Source: Flabesymbios commensalis | Taxonomy: Eukaryota > Annelida > Polychaeta > Terebellida > Flabelligeridae | Assembly: GCA_964017125.1 (NCBI GenBank) | Contig: OZ024903.1 | Location: 79,557,028-79,621,027 of the forward strand | DNA length: 64,000 bases | Reading direction: 5' to 3' | Shown here: piece after piece, positions 46,994 to 57,492 of the stretch | Layout: each line of letters starts with the position of its first letter | Numbering within the stretch: the stretch's first letter is position 1 | The notes under the pieces: generated by a model | The model's input: only the letters and a program-made list of their open reading frames with translations | Database searches by the model: none | Told to the model about the DNA's origin: nothing | Position numbers and translations under genes: made by a program

Positions 46994-47574
46994 CTGTGCC
47001 CCTCTCTGGAGACTATATTTCAATCCTACAGCGAGTTTTTTGCCTCTAGATTATTTCGTTTGTAATTTTTTTTGTCAATAGTAAGCCCATTTAGCAATAC
47101 AAATCGTCTTGACAGCTTCTGTTACAAAATTAACAAAACTGACATGATGAATGTCCAAATATGGTCTATACACCCAAAACTCACCTATATAGCGCCATTA
47201 TAGTTATAAGTTCAACTGACTTCAACCACTTTCCTGCCATGATTTATCTCCATTTATTATCTAAGCCTTTCATTTTTGTGTGCATAATGGAGGGACAACA
47301 TAATTCTATCAAAAACCATCGTTTATTGCATTAGATAAAGTTGAATATCTGAAAAAGTAGACAAGTGGTAGACATGCCTCCAAAAAAGAGAAAACCATGT
47401 TTGACCATGGAAAACAGGTCATTTATTGATATCTAATAGAAAAAGGGGGAACTTCAATTTGTGTTTGTGAGTTTGATAATCATCAGAATTGAACAAGGTT
47501 TTCTCTTTTCAATACGGAATTAAATGTATTTTTCAAATCACATGAAAAAAATTCATTCAAAATTTCTTTTGCAT
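46994..47574. other. Low-copy region between the two MITE copies
   Basis: This is AT-rich sequence. I see no gene, tandem array or inverted-repeat element. Confidence 0.4.
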
Positions 47575-47620
47575 TAAGGTCTCACCACACAAATTCATAC
47601 GCGCATATCATTAAAATGTT

Positions 47621-47837
47621 AAATAGTGAGAGTCATGATCTCTTTCTAAAAATGTGGCGATTTACAACAGGCTTGTGTTTAAATATTACATTTATATCAT
47701 TTTGATACCAATTCATTTCGATTGGGTAACCATTTCTTGCTTCGAAAACATCGAAATCTGGATAGATATAAAAGTAGTCCCTACGCTGGTAGTAACAAGG
47801 CATATGCTGCATTCGGTAGTTCCCGTGGATTGGCAAT
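47621..47837. other. 217-bp segment absent from the other MITE copy
   Basis: The MITE sequence breaks at AAAATGTT and resumes at TCTCAGAGAG. The segment has no visible inverted ends. It could be an insertion here or a deletion in the copy at 46722. Confidence 0.6.
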
Positions 47838-48061
47838 TCTCAGAGAGTAAACTAGGACTTCACATTTCCATGCGAAAATAGAAAAAAAGCACCCTTAAGC
47901 ACCCTTTTTTATTTTTTATGTTGATAGAGTAGACTCTATGACTATGATGTCCTGATGATTCAAATAATATATAGGTTTATACAGATATTTTTATTTAAAG
48001 AATGCTGGGAGGACCAAGCGTATAGGTCATAATACATGTAAGTCTATGGGAGGGGTATTAT

Positions 48062-49662
48062 CAGACCTCGTCAAATTGGGGGCCCGGGAGCCCGGGGCTA
48101 CCAGTTGAGCTGGGGGGGGGGCTACCACAACAATAACAGCCAGAGCCCGGCGGGCTACCACTTCCAGTTGCAATGCCAGTGTAATTAGGCCTACGACGTT
48201 GTGCGCCATGCATCCGTTTATATAAGGAAAACAACACTTTGCTATTGGTTTGCTATTAGCGTTTTTTCTTGTCGGATGTTTCTGAAAATTATGTGGTATA
48301 TTCTAAAGACTATATTCTTTCACTTGCTCTAGTTTAAATCGATCTATCTCTGTCAGAACGTTCATATTTGTACAAGATTCGACCATTGTTTATGTTGAGA
48401 TTCCGTTAATTCCGAGCTCCGCCATCTTGTTTTTTCACGGAAATTAACGATCCGACTCGGTTGCATAAATTGAGTTATTTCGAGAACGCCGTTGTTCAAT
48501 ATTTGCATGTCCTTTGACCTGTGTCAAGCAGAATACCTAATTATAATAATCTCAGAGAGAAATTAAATTTGGAGCAGTAGAACTTAGAAGTATACAATTT
48601 TATGAATGGGGAACTTTGGGGAAGTTATTGTAGGTAGAATAGGTTGTTTTAAGTCAGATACTATTTTCTTTCCATCCATAAGTGATATCGCATCGCAGAC
48701 GGGAAATAGACGCGGGGAGGGAGGGTGAGGGGTCACAAAACTAGCACAGCGCCACATTCTGGGGCGTCATACACGCACGTGTTGATCAGCAGAGAGCTGA
48801 TCGCTTTTCCTTATACATGTTATATGACGACAAAGTGTCTTTTCATACGGGACTTTACGTATTCTTAATCGTAGGCTACGTTACCCTCATTTTTGTATTA
48901 CCAGGTGATGTGTAGGCCTACATAAAACTGCTTAGCGCTACAGTAATCAGTATGCAAAACCATATCAACTCTGCAAGGTACACTGGAGTACAACGCAGTA
49001 TACATGTACGCATGTTAAGCTTTGTTTGTAAACACATTGTCCCACGTGGACGTGGTCATTCAAAGACTGTCACTTAGGCCTACTGGTTAGGCCCTACTAC
49101 ATATAGGCCTACCAGTAGGCTGAGTAGTAGTTTTATTGTGGGTTTTTCTGGCTGTCACCTCTCTCAACAAAATTGAAGTTTGAGCAACATATTTATATGT
49201 TGGCAGTGGCAAGTCAATTAACTTGCATATATTTTTTAAGACAACCCACACACAATATATAAAATAATCATGTGACCATGGTGATAACAAGACATTTTTA
49301 TTGAATTACAAGGAACAAACTTCTAAATGGACATGCTTATAAATCTAAATAATTAAATGTTTCGAAAAAGTAAGGCTAGTCTATTATATATAATATAGCT
49401 ATAGGCTCTGAATAATTATACAAATCAGATTATAATATAAATAGGCCTACTGTAGGCCTTAGATAGTCTACTAATCATGATACTTGAAATCCACCAGACA
49501 CCAACCAATCATGAGAGAGGGTGCCTCATACCCTCCATTCTAATATCCGATTACGAGAGCAACACTTTTATCTGTGCTACTGATATGCATTTGGGGCTAC
49601 CAAACTTTTAATGTTGGTAGCCCAGCGGGCTACCAACCATTCTAGAAATTTGACGAGCCCTG
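48062..49662. mobile_element. hAT-like element with 5-bp duplication ATTAT
   Basis: The ends are CAGACCTCGTCAAATT and, inverted, CAGGGCTCGTCAAATT (14 of 16 positions). ATTAT flanks both sides (48057-48061 and 49663-49667) and occurs once at the empty site 46973-46977. GGGCTACCA occurs at least three times near the left end and three times near the right, once inverted, like subterminal transposase-binding repeats. No transposase was recognised in 1601 bp. The CAG ends and 5-bp duplication fit a hAT subgroup. Confidence 0.8.
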
Positions 49663-49683
49663 ATTATGTGTGGTGAGACGGTA

Positions 49684-50556
49684 ATTGTCACATTGACATT
49701 GTCATTGATGATCATGTTAATGCCGATGCGCGATGGGCGAAAATCGGTGATTATAGCGGAGTAAGCCTTCCCGTTTGTTAGTTTTATGAAGAAACGTAGT
49801 ATTTTATGACTTAGTATGAGCCCTATAAACAACATTTTTACTGAGCAACATAAGGAACTAAAAAATAGACCAGAAATCATCTTTCTTGAAGGATTAGCTG
49901 TCACAACTTTTATTTGTTGATCTGCCATTTTTCCTGGACACATGTAATATCGCCCAGGTGTGGCTAATGAGCAGAATATTCCGATATATTTGCCCTTGGA
50001 ACCTGTAGGAACCTAGTCCACTGATAAAAGTAGGGATCCTTTTAGTAGAGTAGCCTACCGTCAACTAGAGTGGCTTTGAAGTTAAATTGAACACTTTTTG
50101 GGGTTATTCATAAATTGCTGGGAAATTCTGGAATATTCAAGAAATTCACCTGCATAGAAATTGGGGGGAGAAATGTATGTAAGTGTGTATTATTTGATAT
50201 TTGTAGGAAAACAGGTAATTTTGTAACAAATTGTAGCCTATTGTGTTCCATCCTACCCCTATTGACAGTCTGAGTGGGGGGTTACTGAACTCCGAAGTAA
50301 GTGCTAGATGTGCCATTTGAGTTGGGCCTCCATTATGCACACAACATTATGCATCTAACTAACGCTCTGATGGGTGGACTAATAGAAGTAAAGGCGCATA
50401 TAGGGCCTAAGCCTATAGACCCCTATATATTACATATAAGGGGGGGGGGGCGGGATTTTGGAGGCTTCCGAATATTTACTAATATAAAATATTTCGTTGG
50501 AATAATTGAACACATATATATGCGCTCTGATAAATGTGTTCTTTTTAGAAGGCCTA
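49684..50556. other. Low-copy region
   Basis: A G-run lies at 50440-50449. Open frames here have no recognisable protein content. No element boundary was found. Confidence 0.4.
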
Positions 50557-50937
50557 CCAGTAAAAACGGGACAGTGAACCAATGTCTTTTTAATGTAGCG
50601 CCAGCGCGGAAGACGACAGAACAACATCTGCCAACATTGGTTCAATCCCAGCTAACACTATCATGTTTTGAGGATGTTTAGAAACATTTCGGGAAACATC
50701 ACCGAAACGTTTCTAGAGAATATCAACATATTTTAAAAAACATTATTATAAAATGTTTGCAAAACGTTTCCATAAAACGTTTTAAAAACATTTTAACACA
50801 CTAAAACACTAATTCCACAATCTGTCTGGTCATTGAATGTCAAATAACAAATCATTTATGGAAACAGTGTTTTTGTTGCCAATAAATTGCATTTTAGTGT
50901 AAGTTCAATGAGAAAAAACATTTTATGCTTGAAGTAT

Positions 50938-50943
50938 TTTATT
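50938..50943 (-). promoter_or_regulatory. Poly(A) signal AATAAA for the gene at 51006-51953
   Basis: AATAAA on the minus strand lies 63 bp after the TAG stop at 51006-51008. AT-rich DNA makes chance occurrence common, but placement is right. Confidence 0.4.
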
Positions 50944-51005
50944 TATAGGCCTAAATGACATTTTACATTTCTGATAAGAGATTACATGTAGGCCTATCAG
51001 TGTGT

Positions 51006-51953
51006 CTATTTCTCATCAGGTCTTCCTCTTCTTGTTCTGAATTTTTTTTATATCAATCTCGAGTGAAAAAATAAATTTGTTGTCTTAGTAATAGGATGAA
51101 TATCTCAAATTTGCATCTGTCACTCGATTTTTTTCTTGCATTCAACATTATAATACACTCAAACATACTAATGCTTACAATAAAGCCGTAGTTACATTAC
51201 CATGATTACAGTGGAATTCAGGACACAATTTACAATAGAACACACTCGGTAATAGTCTACCACCGAAGTATGATAAAAGCAAACGTCACAACTCAGATAT
51301 ATGACTGTGGTACAATTAAAGTATTAATTGGAGCCCAGTATTGTTGTCCAATATAATTTAAGGTTAGTTGAAATTTGGCTACTTTCACACACAAATCTTC
51401 CCAGTGTTGGAACTAAATGCCATGTGATAACCTGAAATTTACCAACATTGGTAAAATATTATATTTACCTTTTCAAAATTAGCACCACCTGGTTTGTCTG
51501 GTGCATTTCAAATGCAATATCTTGCGCGCTGCATTTTGACTTTGCAGCCTTCATGATGACCTCTGAGGAATATAAACATAACTTCTAAAAAATGTACAGA
51601 ACTTTATTGTTTTAAAGCGATTCAATCAGGCTAAAATCGTCAAAAAATCGGTGATTTTATTTTGTTTATGATGTAAACATGACTCGACATGATCGACTTC
51701 AGACAGTGGTTACTTACTATTAAACAAACTAGGGCAGATAGATTAAAGCCTTCCAAACTGACAGTTGGCATATAATACTCACCGTCAATTTCGTGACCCA
51801 TTCCTGGTCGCGATTGCATAACTCTCCTTTTTTTCGTGGAGTCCACATGCTTGATAGTCCCTGTAGGCCTTCTTGATGGTGTCCTTTGGATCTCCTCACG
51901 CTTCTCTAGCTGTCTTCCTCCTCTTCCTGGGTCCGAGTCCTCAGAGTCACTTT
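51006..51953 (-). CDS. Unrecognised spliced gene, 3' part (three exons)
   Basis: Minus-strand exons are 51783-51953 (171 bp), 51469-51562 (94 bp) and 51006-51036 (31 bp, ending TAG). The acceptors are ATTTTCACAG, ATATTCCTCAG and AAAAAAATTCAG. The donors are GTGAGTATT and GTAAATATA. Split codons match at both junctions and alternative frames hit stops quickly. The predicted C-terminal 97 residues start acidic and serine-rich (ESDSEDSDPGRGG), then are basic (STKKRRVMQSRP), then helical (EVIMKAAKSKCSAQDIAFEM), and end RTRRGRPDEK, which resembles an AT-hook. The start exon is not settled: exon 1 could be upstream, or an ATG just before 51953 could serve by read-through of the acceptor. I recognise no family. 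It may be a host gene fragment captured by the surrounding element or the element's own gene. Confidence 0.5.
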
Positions 51954-52162
51954 CTGTGAAAATGACACACTCACTTAATATTAAGATAAATGGATGCAAG
52001 CAAGATAGTTTGAACGCTGCTTATTTAATTGTCAACATCCTCACAAAAATTGATATAGATGTATGACATAGGCTATATATAATCTCAATCTGTATCCACA
52101 TTACATAAGGACAACATACTTTTTAGTTATAACTCCCTGAATCTCCCCAAAACTATAACGCT

Positions 52163-52271
52163 CCCAGCCAACATATAAGACGTTGGTCCAACGTTGATTT
52201 ACTGTTGGCTCAACGTCGTAGACGCTGGGCCAACGGTAAATCAACGTTGGGTCAACGGAAAATATCGCTGG
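52163..52271. mobile_element. Palindromic MITE ('CCCAGCAAACAC' family)
   Basis: It starts CCCAGCCAACATATAAGACG and ends GGTCAACGGAAAATATCGCTGG. The interior shows TTGGTCCAACGTTGATTTAC and its inverse GGTAAATCAACGTTGGGTCA around CAACGTCGTAGACGCTGGGC. It is nested in the 3.57 kb element. Confidence 0.75.
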
Positions 52272-52319
52272 ATAATTAGGTCAAAAATAGTTTTTTTTAG
52301 AATCAGTAACATTTCAGTT

Positions 52320-52480
52320 CCACGCCCGCATGCTCAGCTCAGAGGTCGCACACTATTAAAACGTTTTTGACATTTTTCGGACGTCGGGGTCGGGATCGCT
52401 CTCAGTCACCGCCATGTTGGATTTTTCAGGTAAAGCAATTACATCAATCCACGGCCTCGGAGAGGACGACACGGCTAGGT
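52320..52480. promoter_or_regulatory. GC/CpG-richer segment, possible promoter and 5' exon
   Basis: The segment is clearly richer in CpG than its surroundings (CGGACGTCGGGGTCGGGATCG, CACGGCCTCGGAGAGGACGA). It has an ATG in good context on both strands, overlapping at 52413-52416: GCCATGTTGG on plus, with a donor-like TTTTCAGGTAAAG nearby, and AACATGGCGG on minus. A minus-strand frame from 52415 is only 19 codons. Neither ATG connects to the exon at 51783-51953 in the right phase by an obvious donor. Confidence 0.3.
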
Positions 52481-52871
52481 AGGATGGATTGAAGTGTTTA
52501 TGTTAAGGGAGGTTTTCTGGTAAAATACGTTTATTTTATCGTTGCTCTTTTTCCTCCTGGAATCCGATTTTTAAGTAATCTGAATAAATGAGACAAAAAT
52601 TACAGGCATTGAAGGACTTATTAAAAAATATGTAAAATGCTTTAAAAATAATCTGACACGACATCACTAAATCACAAAAAGGTACATCTGCCCTCATAAA
52701 TATATATATCAATATTTTGATAGTATCATTCATCAAGCCTGACAACGCTGACATATTTTTGTATAAGCCATGGACACAAAAGGTTTTTTTTTCAATTTGA
52801 AATCATCATCAATGTCTTTGTTAGCCCCCCGCTTCTTTGAATACCTATGTTATGGGTCTGCGACTATATTT

Positions 52872-52952
52872 TAACCCTTTCAGTGCGGGGATCGACTTTA
52901 GTCTGACGTCCATAGACGTCAGATTCTGACGTCTAAAGACGGGGATAACACT
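52872..52952. repeat. Small foldback repeat
   Basis: GGGGATCGACTTTAGTCTGA is inverted about 45 bases on as TCTGACGTCTAAAGACGGGG. It is related to the hairpin at 10926-10995. Confidence 0.55.
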
Positions 52953-53018
52953 ATAATAATATGTCTGATATATTAACTTTTTGATGGCTAGAGACTGAGT
53001 ATAATATGTGTTTTTTCT

Positions 53019-53470
53019 TAACCCTATGAGGCCTAGAGTAAGCCTACCACATGTTTTATTTAATAACCTTCTGGGGGCTAGGGTACCACATGTATCATGC
53101 ACTAACCCTCTGGGGGCTGGACGATCATGTCGCATATATCAACCTTCTGGTGACTGGAGTATCATATAATTCATGTATTCATCCTCTGGGGCTCAGAATA
53201 TCACATGTCTCATTTATTAAGCCTATGAGGTCTAGCCTGTCGTATGTCTCTTGCATTATCCTTCTAGTTGCTATGTTCCATGTATTAACCATCTTTGGGT
53301 TAGAGAACCACACGTATTATTCATATATATATTATATATCTGGACTTATATCAGGCCTAGCTAGTTTATTGCAACTAGAGTTTTATATGCTTCATCTATT
53401 AACCCTCTGAGGCCTAGAGTATGTCTATCTCAAGTATTATTCATTAACTCTCTGAAGGCTGGATGATCAG
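53019..53470. repeat. Degenerate 39-bp minisatellite
   Basis: Units of AACCCTCTGGGGGCTAGAG followed by TATCACATGTCTCATGTATT (consensus by eye) recur about ten times with indels. The plus-strand open frame across it is a by-product of a period divisible by three. Confidence 0.7.
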
Positions 53471-53755
53471 GAGTCTAATAGACTATTTGTTATTGTTTTT
53501 TATGTAAAATAATGATCAACCTACATGCATGAGTATGCAGATATGAGTGTCCTCTTTTAAGTCCTCTTTGGCTTTTTATCGCGTCCAAAACACTCCCAAA
53601 TCGCGTTCTGTGTGTTTTAAAAAATGCGTCCAAATCGCGTGGCATAGGCCTATTGCTCGCGTGACGTGTCACAGACGGTGGACAATTCCACCAGGCACAC
53701 ACCGCGACCTATAAGCCTATGCTACACAATTTAATTTTGCTTATTATAATTGTCG

Positions 53756-53832
53756 GATAAATGCTAGGGCCAACGTCGAAGACGGCGAGGTAGCATTTAA
53801 CCAACAATGGTTCCGTTTCATGTTGGCCGGGT
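53756..53832. mobile_element. Palindromic MITE fragment
   Basis: GGGCCAACGTCGAAGACGGC and AACCAACAATGGTTCCGTTT follow the central and right parts of the 'CCCAGCAAACAC' family. Confidence 0.45.
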
Positions 53833-54227
53833 TAAAACGAGTTTCCATTGAAATATTGTAAGTGTCATTTTATTACTCCTAAATGAAATGATTTTATTTA
53901 ATTAAATAATTTGTAATAAATGATTCGGAAATGTTTTTGACATGTTTTTCCATAACATTTGGAAATAATATTTCTAAAACATTTTAAAACATTTAAAAAA
54001 AAACTTAGTGTTAAAATATTTTCAAAACATTTTTAAAACATTTCCATAAAACCTTAGTGTTAAAAAACGTTATGAGTAAAACCTTCTTAAAACCTTTTCA
54101 GCATTTCAGTAAAAAAAATTAATAACGTTTTAAACATGTTTTTGCAAAACGTTACGGGTGAAACCTTTTTGAAACCTTTTAAAAATGTTTTAAAACGTTT
54201 TGTGTTAGCTGGGATGTCGCAAACTGG

Positions 54228-55079
54228 GCGGTCTAGGTTCGCACGTGAACAACTCAACACCTGTCACACATAGACCTAGCTCTTTGTTTAGGTGATTTTA
54301 TAATTTAGATGTATTACGGCGCCTGTAGACGTTTGCAGTTTTAATAAACCCGTCGTTTATATATATTTCAGTGTATTTATATTATAAACTCTCACGGCAA
54401 CACTTAATATAATTACATATAACATTTGATTCGGCCCACGTACAGTCACGGTATTTAATACGCCAGCCAGATCTTTAAACAATGCAACTATTAGTAGTAG
54501 GCCAGCTACGTTACGGTTTATTTCATGTATTCTGCATCAATATACGCCGGATACATACTTAGGCATATACAGTAATATCAAATGGGATATGGTATCATAG
54601 AATATAAAATTCGGTTGAAAATAAAGTATTTTTCGGGTCTTTTTCGGGGTTTCTTGTCTTTTTCGGTCTTTTTCGGGGTATGGACGCACCGGCCCTAGGC
54701 TACCTTACCTCTACTCTGGTTCCCAGAGCCACACTACGCGGCGTGGCCGAGCTTTATGTAGCCTCTGGTATGCCCCAGTGGCATATGTTTGTGACTTGTT
54801 GCTATTTTTAGATGAAAATAGGGTAATCCCCGATTACAGACATTTTTGAAAGGTCACTTTCCCGGATGAAGAGTAGTTCACAGTATTGTATTTCCCCTCT
54901 GACGCATTTCCTATGACTTGATCCAGAAAATTATTCACCGGCCTCAATAGCACAGGCATGATGGTCACGTGACTAAGAACCTCGGCCAATACCCGGCCAT
55001 AAATGAAATTGGCCGGGCTCGCCAGGCAACCTTACCTTATGGTCCAGGGATTCATAATGTGGCCGTAGGCTAGTCGGTA
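54228..55079. other. Low-copy region
   Basis: It contains a short TTTTTCGGGGT-type repeat at about 54631-54682 and otherwise unremarkable AT-rich sequence. No gene was recognised. Confidence 0.4.
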
Positions 55080-55515
55080 ATGATGAAACCCGAAAGCAAG
55101 CCAATTGCCGAAAGCAAGCGAAAGCAAGATCCCCGCACCGAAAGCAAGCGTTTATAGGCAGAGTTCAAAACTTAAACCTTATATTTATAATGAGTTATCA
55201 TGCGCTCATATCGTTATTAAATAATGTACATTAAAATAGATATTTAGATCGGTAGGCTATTTACCGAAAAAAAGTATAATAACTAGGCATAATACCGGCG
55301 ACGAAAGCAAGATCCCCGCACCGAAAGCAAGCCCATACCGGCAGAATTCAGGTGATAATCATATAGGCTAATATTTCTTATTTTTGTATTGATTTATTGT
55401 GTGTACATATCACTAAAAAATAATATAGATTAAAGCATATTCGGACCGGTAATTCGCAAAAAAATATAAAGTATAATAACTATTACCGGCCACGAAAGCA
55501 AGATCCCAGTAAGCA
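55080..55515. repeat. CGAAAGCAAG repeat array, two ~190-bp units plus scraps
   Basis: ACGAAAGCAAGATCCCCGCA and CCGAAAGCAAGC occur at 55090-55150, 55300-55332 and 55493-55512. Between them are similar spacers with TAAAGTATAATAACTA and ATACCGGC. The same motif resumes right of the LINE (57513-57590), so the LINE sits inside this array. Confidence 0.7.
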
Positions 55516-55525
55516 AACGAGTGGC

Positions 55526-57492
55526 ATGTTAAAATCTACCTTGGCTATCCAATTCACTTCTCGCATCTATTCGGAAAAAACATCTCTATATAGTAAAGCC
55601 AAGCGTATGAATAAAGCTGACCTTTGGGCAAAGTACAAATTATGTAAACGGCAGACCCAGCGTGCCATCAGGTCTGCCTGGTGGTCTTTTTTGAAAAACA
55701 AACTTTCTGAATCTTTAGAACAAAAAAATTCAAAACCACTCTGGCGTTATATCAAATCAAAACGTCAGGATGGAAATGGTGTCTCTCTTTTGAAGGAAAA
55801 CGGCCAGCCGCATTCAGATAGCAGACGTAAGGCCAAAATATTAAACAACCAATTTTGCTCAGTTTTTACCTCGGAAGACACTACAAATATACCTAAACTA
55901 CACGGACCACCGAATACTGAAATGCCTACATTTGAAATTACTGTTCAAGGTGTAACTAGATAACTCGAGAGTTTGAATGGCGGGAAGGCACCCGGACCAG
56001 ACGAGCTCCCGAATCTGATTCTGAAGAATGCAGCCAACGAAATATCTCCCTTCCTTAGAATTATTTTTGACCAATCCCTACATGTAGACGGGCAAATTAC
56101 CAGATGACCGGGTAGAGGCTAATGTTGTCCCAGTCTTCAAAAAAGGGGATCGTCACTACAGGCAAACTACAGGCCGATATATGCCTCACATGTGTTTGTG
56201 CCAAATTACTCGAACACATCATTTGTAAACAAATTATGTCTCATTTTTCGAAAAATAAAATTTTAACACCTGTGCAACATGGCTTTCGATCAAAACACTC
56301 ATGCGAAAGCCAGCTTTTGATTACAACTGATGAATTTATTAAAAATTTTGAAGGCAAGACACAAACAGATGTTGTTGTCTTAGGTTTTAGTAAGGCCTTT
56401 AACGTTGTCCCCCACCAACGCCTCTTACACAAACTCGACCACTACGGAATTCGGGGAACAACTCTTAATTGGATTCAAAATTTCCTGACCAATAGAACCC
56501 AAAAATTAGTAGTTGATGGCAGCTCTTCAGAATCAGCCCGTGTAAAGTCCGGTGTGCCCCAGGGTACTGTTCTCGGACCCCTACTTTTTTTACCTCCCTT
56601 CCACGGTCTCGTCACAGGCTCGTCTCTTTGCAGATGACTGTCTCCTGTATCGCCCGATAAAATGTCGGGCAGATCAGGAGAAACTGCAGAGACCTATCTG
56701 CGTTACAGGACTGGGCAAATCGATGGGGGATGTGCTTCAACCCTTCAAAATGATCGGTCCTGAGGGTGTCCAGGCCAAAATAAAAAAAACCTGGGATTCC
56801 AGTACACCCTGAAAGGTGAAAATAATTAGAAAATGTTTCATCAACACCCTATCTTGGTGTTTGCCTTAGCGAGACTCTGGAATGGGAGGCCCACATTAAC
56901 AAAATTACTAGTAAAGCGAATTCCACCCTGGGCTTCTTTCGGAGGAACCTGCAGGCATGTCCCCCTAATTTAGGGAGACTGCCTATTTCTCCCTGGTCAG
57001 ATCATTATTAGAATATTCTTCAGCAGTTTGGGACCCTTTTAGACAAAAATATATTGATAAATTAGAAAAAATTCAAAGACAGCAGCAAGATTTGTCACCT
57101 AAAATTATAGACAGCCAGTGTGACATCTCTCATTCAGAACCTGGGCTGGACTGACTTGAAAACAAGACGAAAAAATTCTGGCCTTTTATGTATGTTTAAA
57201 ATTTAAATGAGTTAGTCGAAATTCCTATCAATGACCGTTTAATCCCAGCAGATAGAAGAACACGTGGTGGGCACAATCAGTCCTATAAACACATCAGAGC
57301 TAACACCACACTGGGACAACTTTCTTTTTGGCATCGAACTATCCCTGATTGGAATTCTCTTCCGGCAGCTGCCATAGAATCAAAAACTGTGGCAGCATTC
57401 AAGAGTCAGCTGGTCGACTAGATCTGCCAGCCTCTTTCCCCCTCCAGCCTGATACTCCACAATGGAGGGCTACTGGTTCTAAGTTCTAAGTT
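55526..57492 (+). mobile_element. 5'-truncated CR1/jockey-type LINE
   Basis: The endonuclease domain is absent. From 55526 the linker reads KADLWAKYKLCKRQTQRAIR and KILNNQFCSVF. A frame change follows, then LNGGKAPGPDELPNLILK. From 56122 come KLLEHIICKQIM, QHGFRSKHSCESQLL, GFSKAFNVVPHQRLLHKL, DHYGIRG and SGVPQGTVLGPLLF. A further frame change precedes the catalytic block LFADDCLLYR. The C-terminal thumb/tail reads TLGQLSFWHRTIPDWNSLP and TVAAFKSQLVD, with TAG at 57419-57421. The 3' tail ends in a short TTCTAAG repeat (57477-57492), as in CR1-group elements. With at least four frame breaks this copy is dead. Confidence 0.88.

Larger units (their letters stand above)
47577..49681. mobile_element. 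Second copy of the MITE, with two insertions
   Basis: The ends are AGGTCTCACCACACA and, inverted, CCGTCTCACCACACA, flanked by TA (47575-47576 and 49682-49683). Removing the 217-bp segment at 47621-47837 and the 1601-bp element plus its duplicated ATTAT leaves about 282 bp. That agrees with the 270-bp copy at 46722 apart from a short insertion near 47930. Confidence 0.8.
50647..54213. mobile_element. 3.57 kb element with CCCAGCTAACAC ends carrying a spliced gene
   Basis: The left end CCCAGCTAACACTATC and the right end GTGTTAGCTGGG are inverted. Both subterminal regions (50650-50810 and 53930-54200) are strings of AAACGTTTT, AAAACATTTT and GCAAAACGTT. The MITE halves outside rejoin cleanly, which supports one insertion event rather than two solo ends. 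The ends resemble those of the small palindromic MITEs here (CCCAGCAAACAC). Inside are minus-strand exons at 51006-51953, a GC-richer segment near 52320-52480, nested MITEs and a 39-bp minisatellite. Confidence 0.6.
50557..54227. mobile_element. Palindromic MITE split by the 3.57 kb element
   Basis: The left part (50557-50646) runs CCAGTAAAAACGGGACAGTG, AACCAATGT, then CCAACATTGGTTCAAT. The right part (54214-54227) is ATGTCGCAAACTGG. Joined, the order matches the intact member at 60705-60815. AT occurs on both sides of the insertion. Confidence 0.65.

Noticed and set aside
52356-52415. 19-codon minus-strand frame starting ATGGCGGTGACTGAG as first exon of the gene at 51006-51953
   Set aside because: It has a good start context, but no donor in the phase required by the next exon was found. 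It is kept only as part of a possible promoter region.
53051-53410. 119-codon plus-strand frame with hydrophobic repeats
   Set aside because: It coincides with the degenerate 39-bp minisatellite. The residues repeat with the array and resemble no membrane protein.
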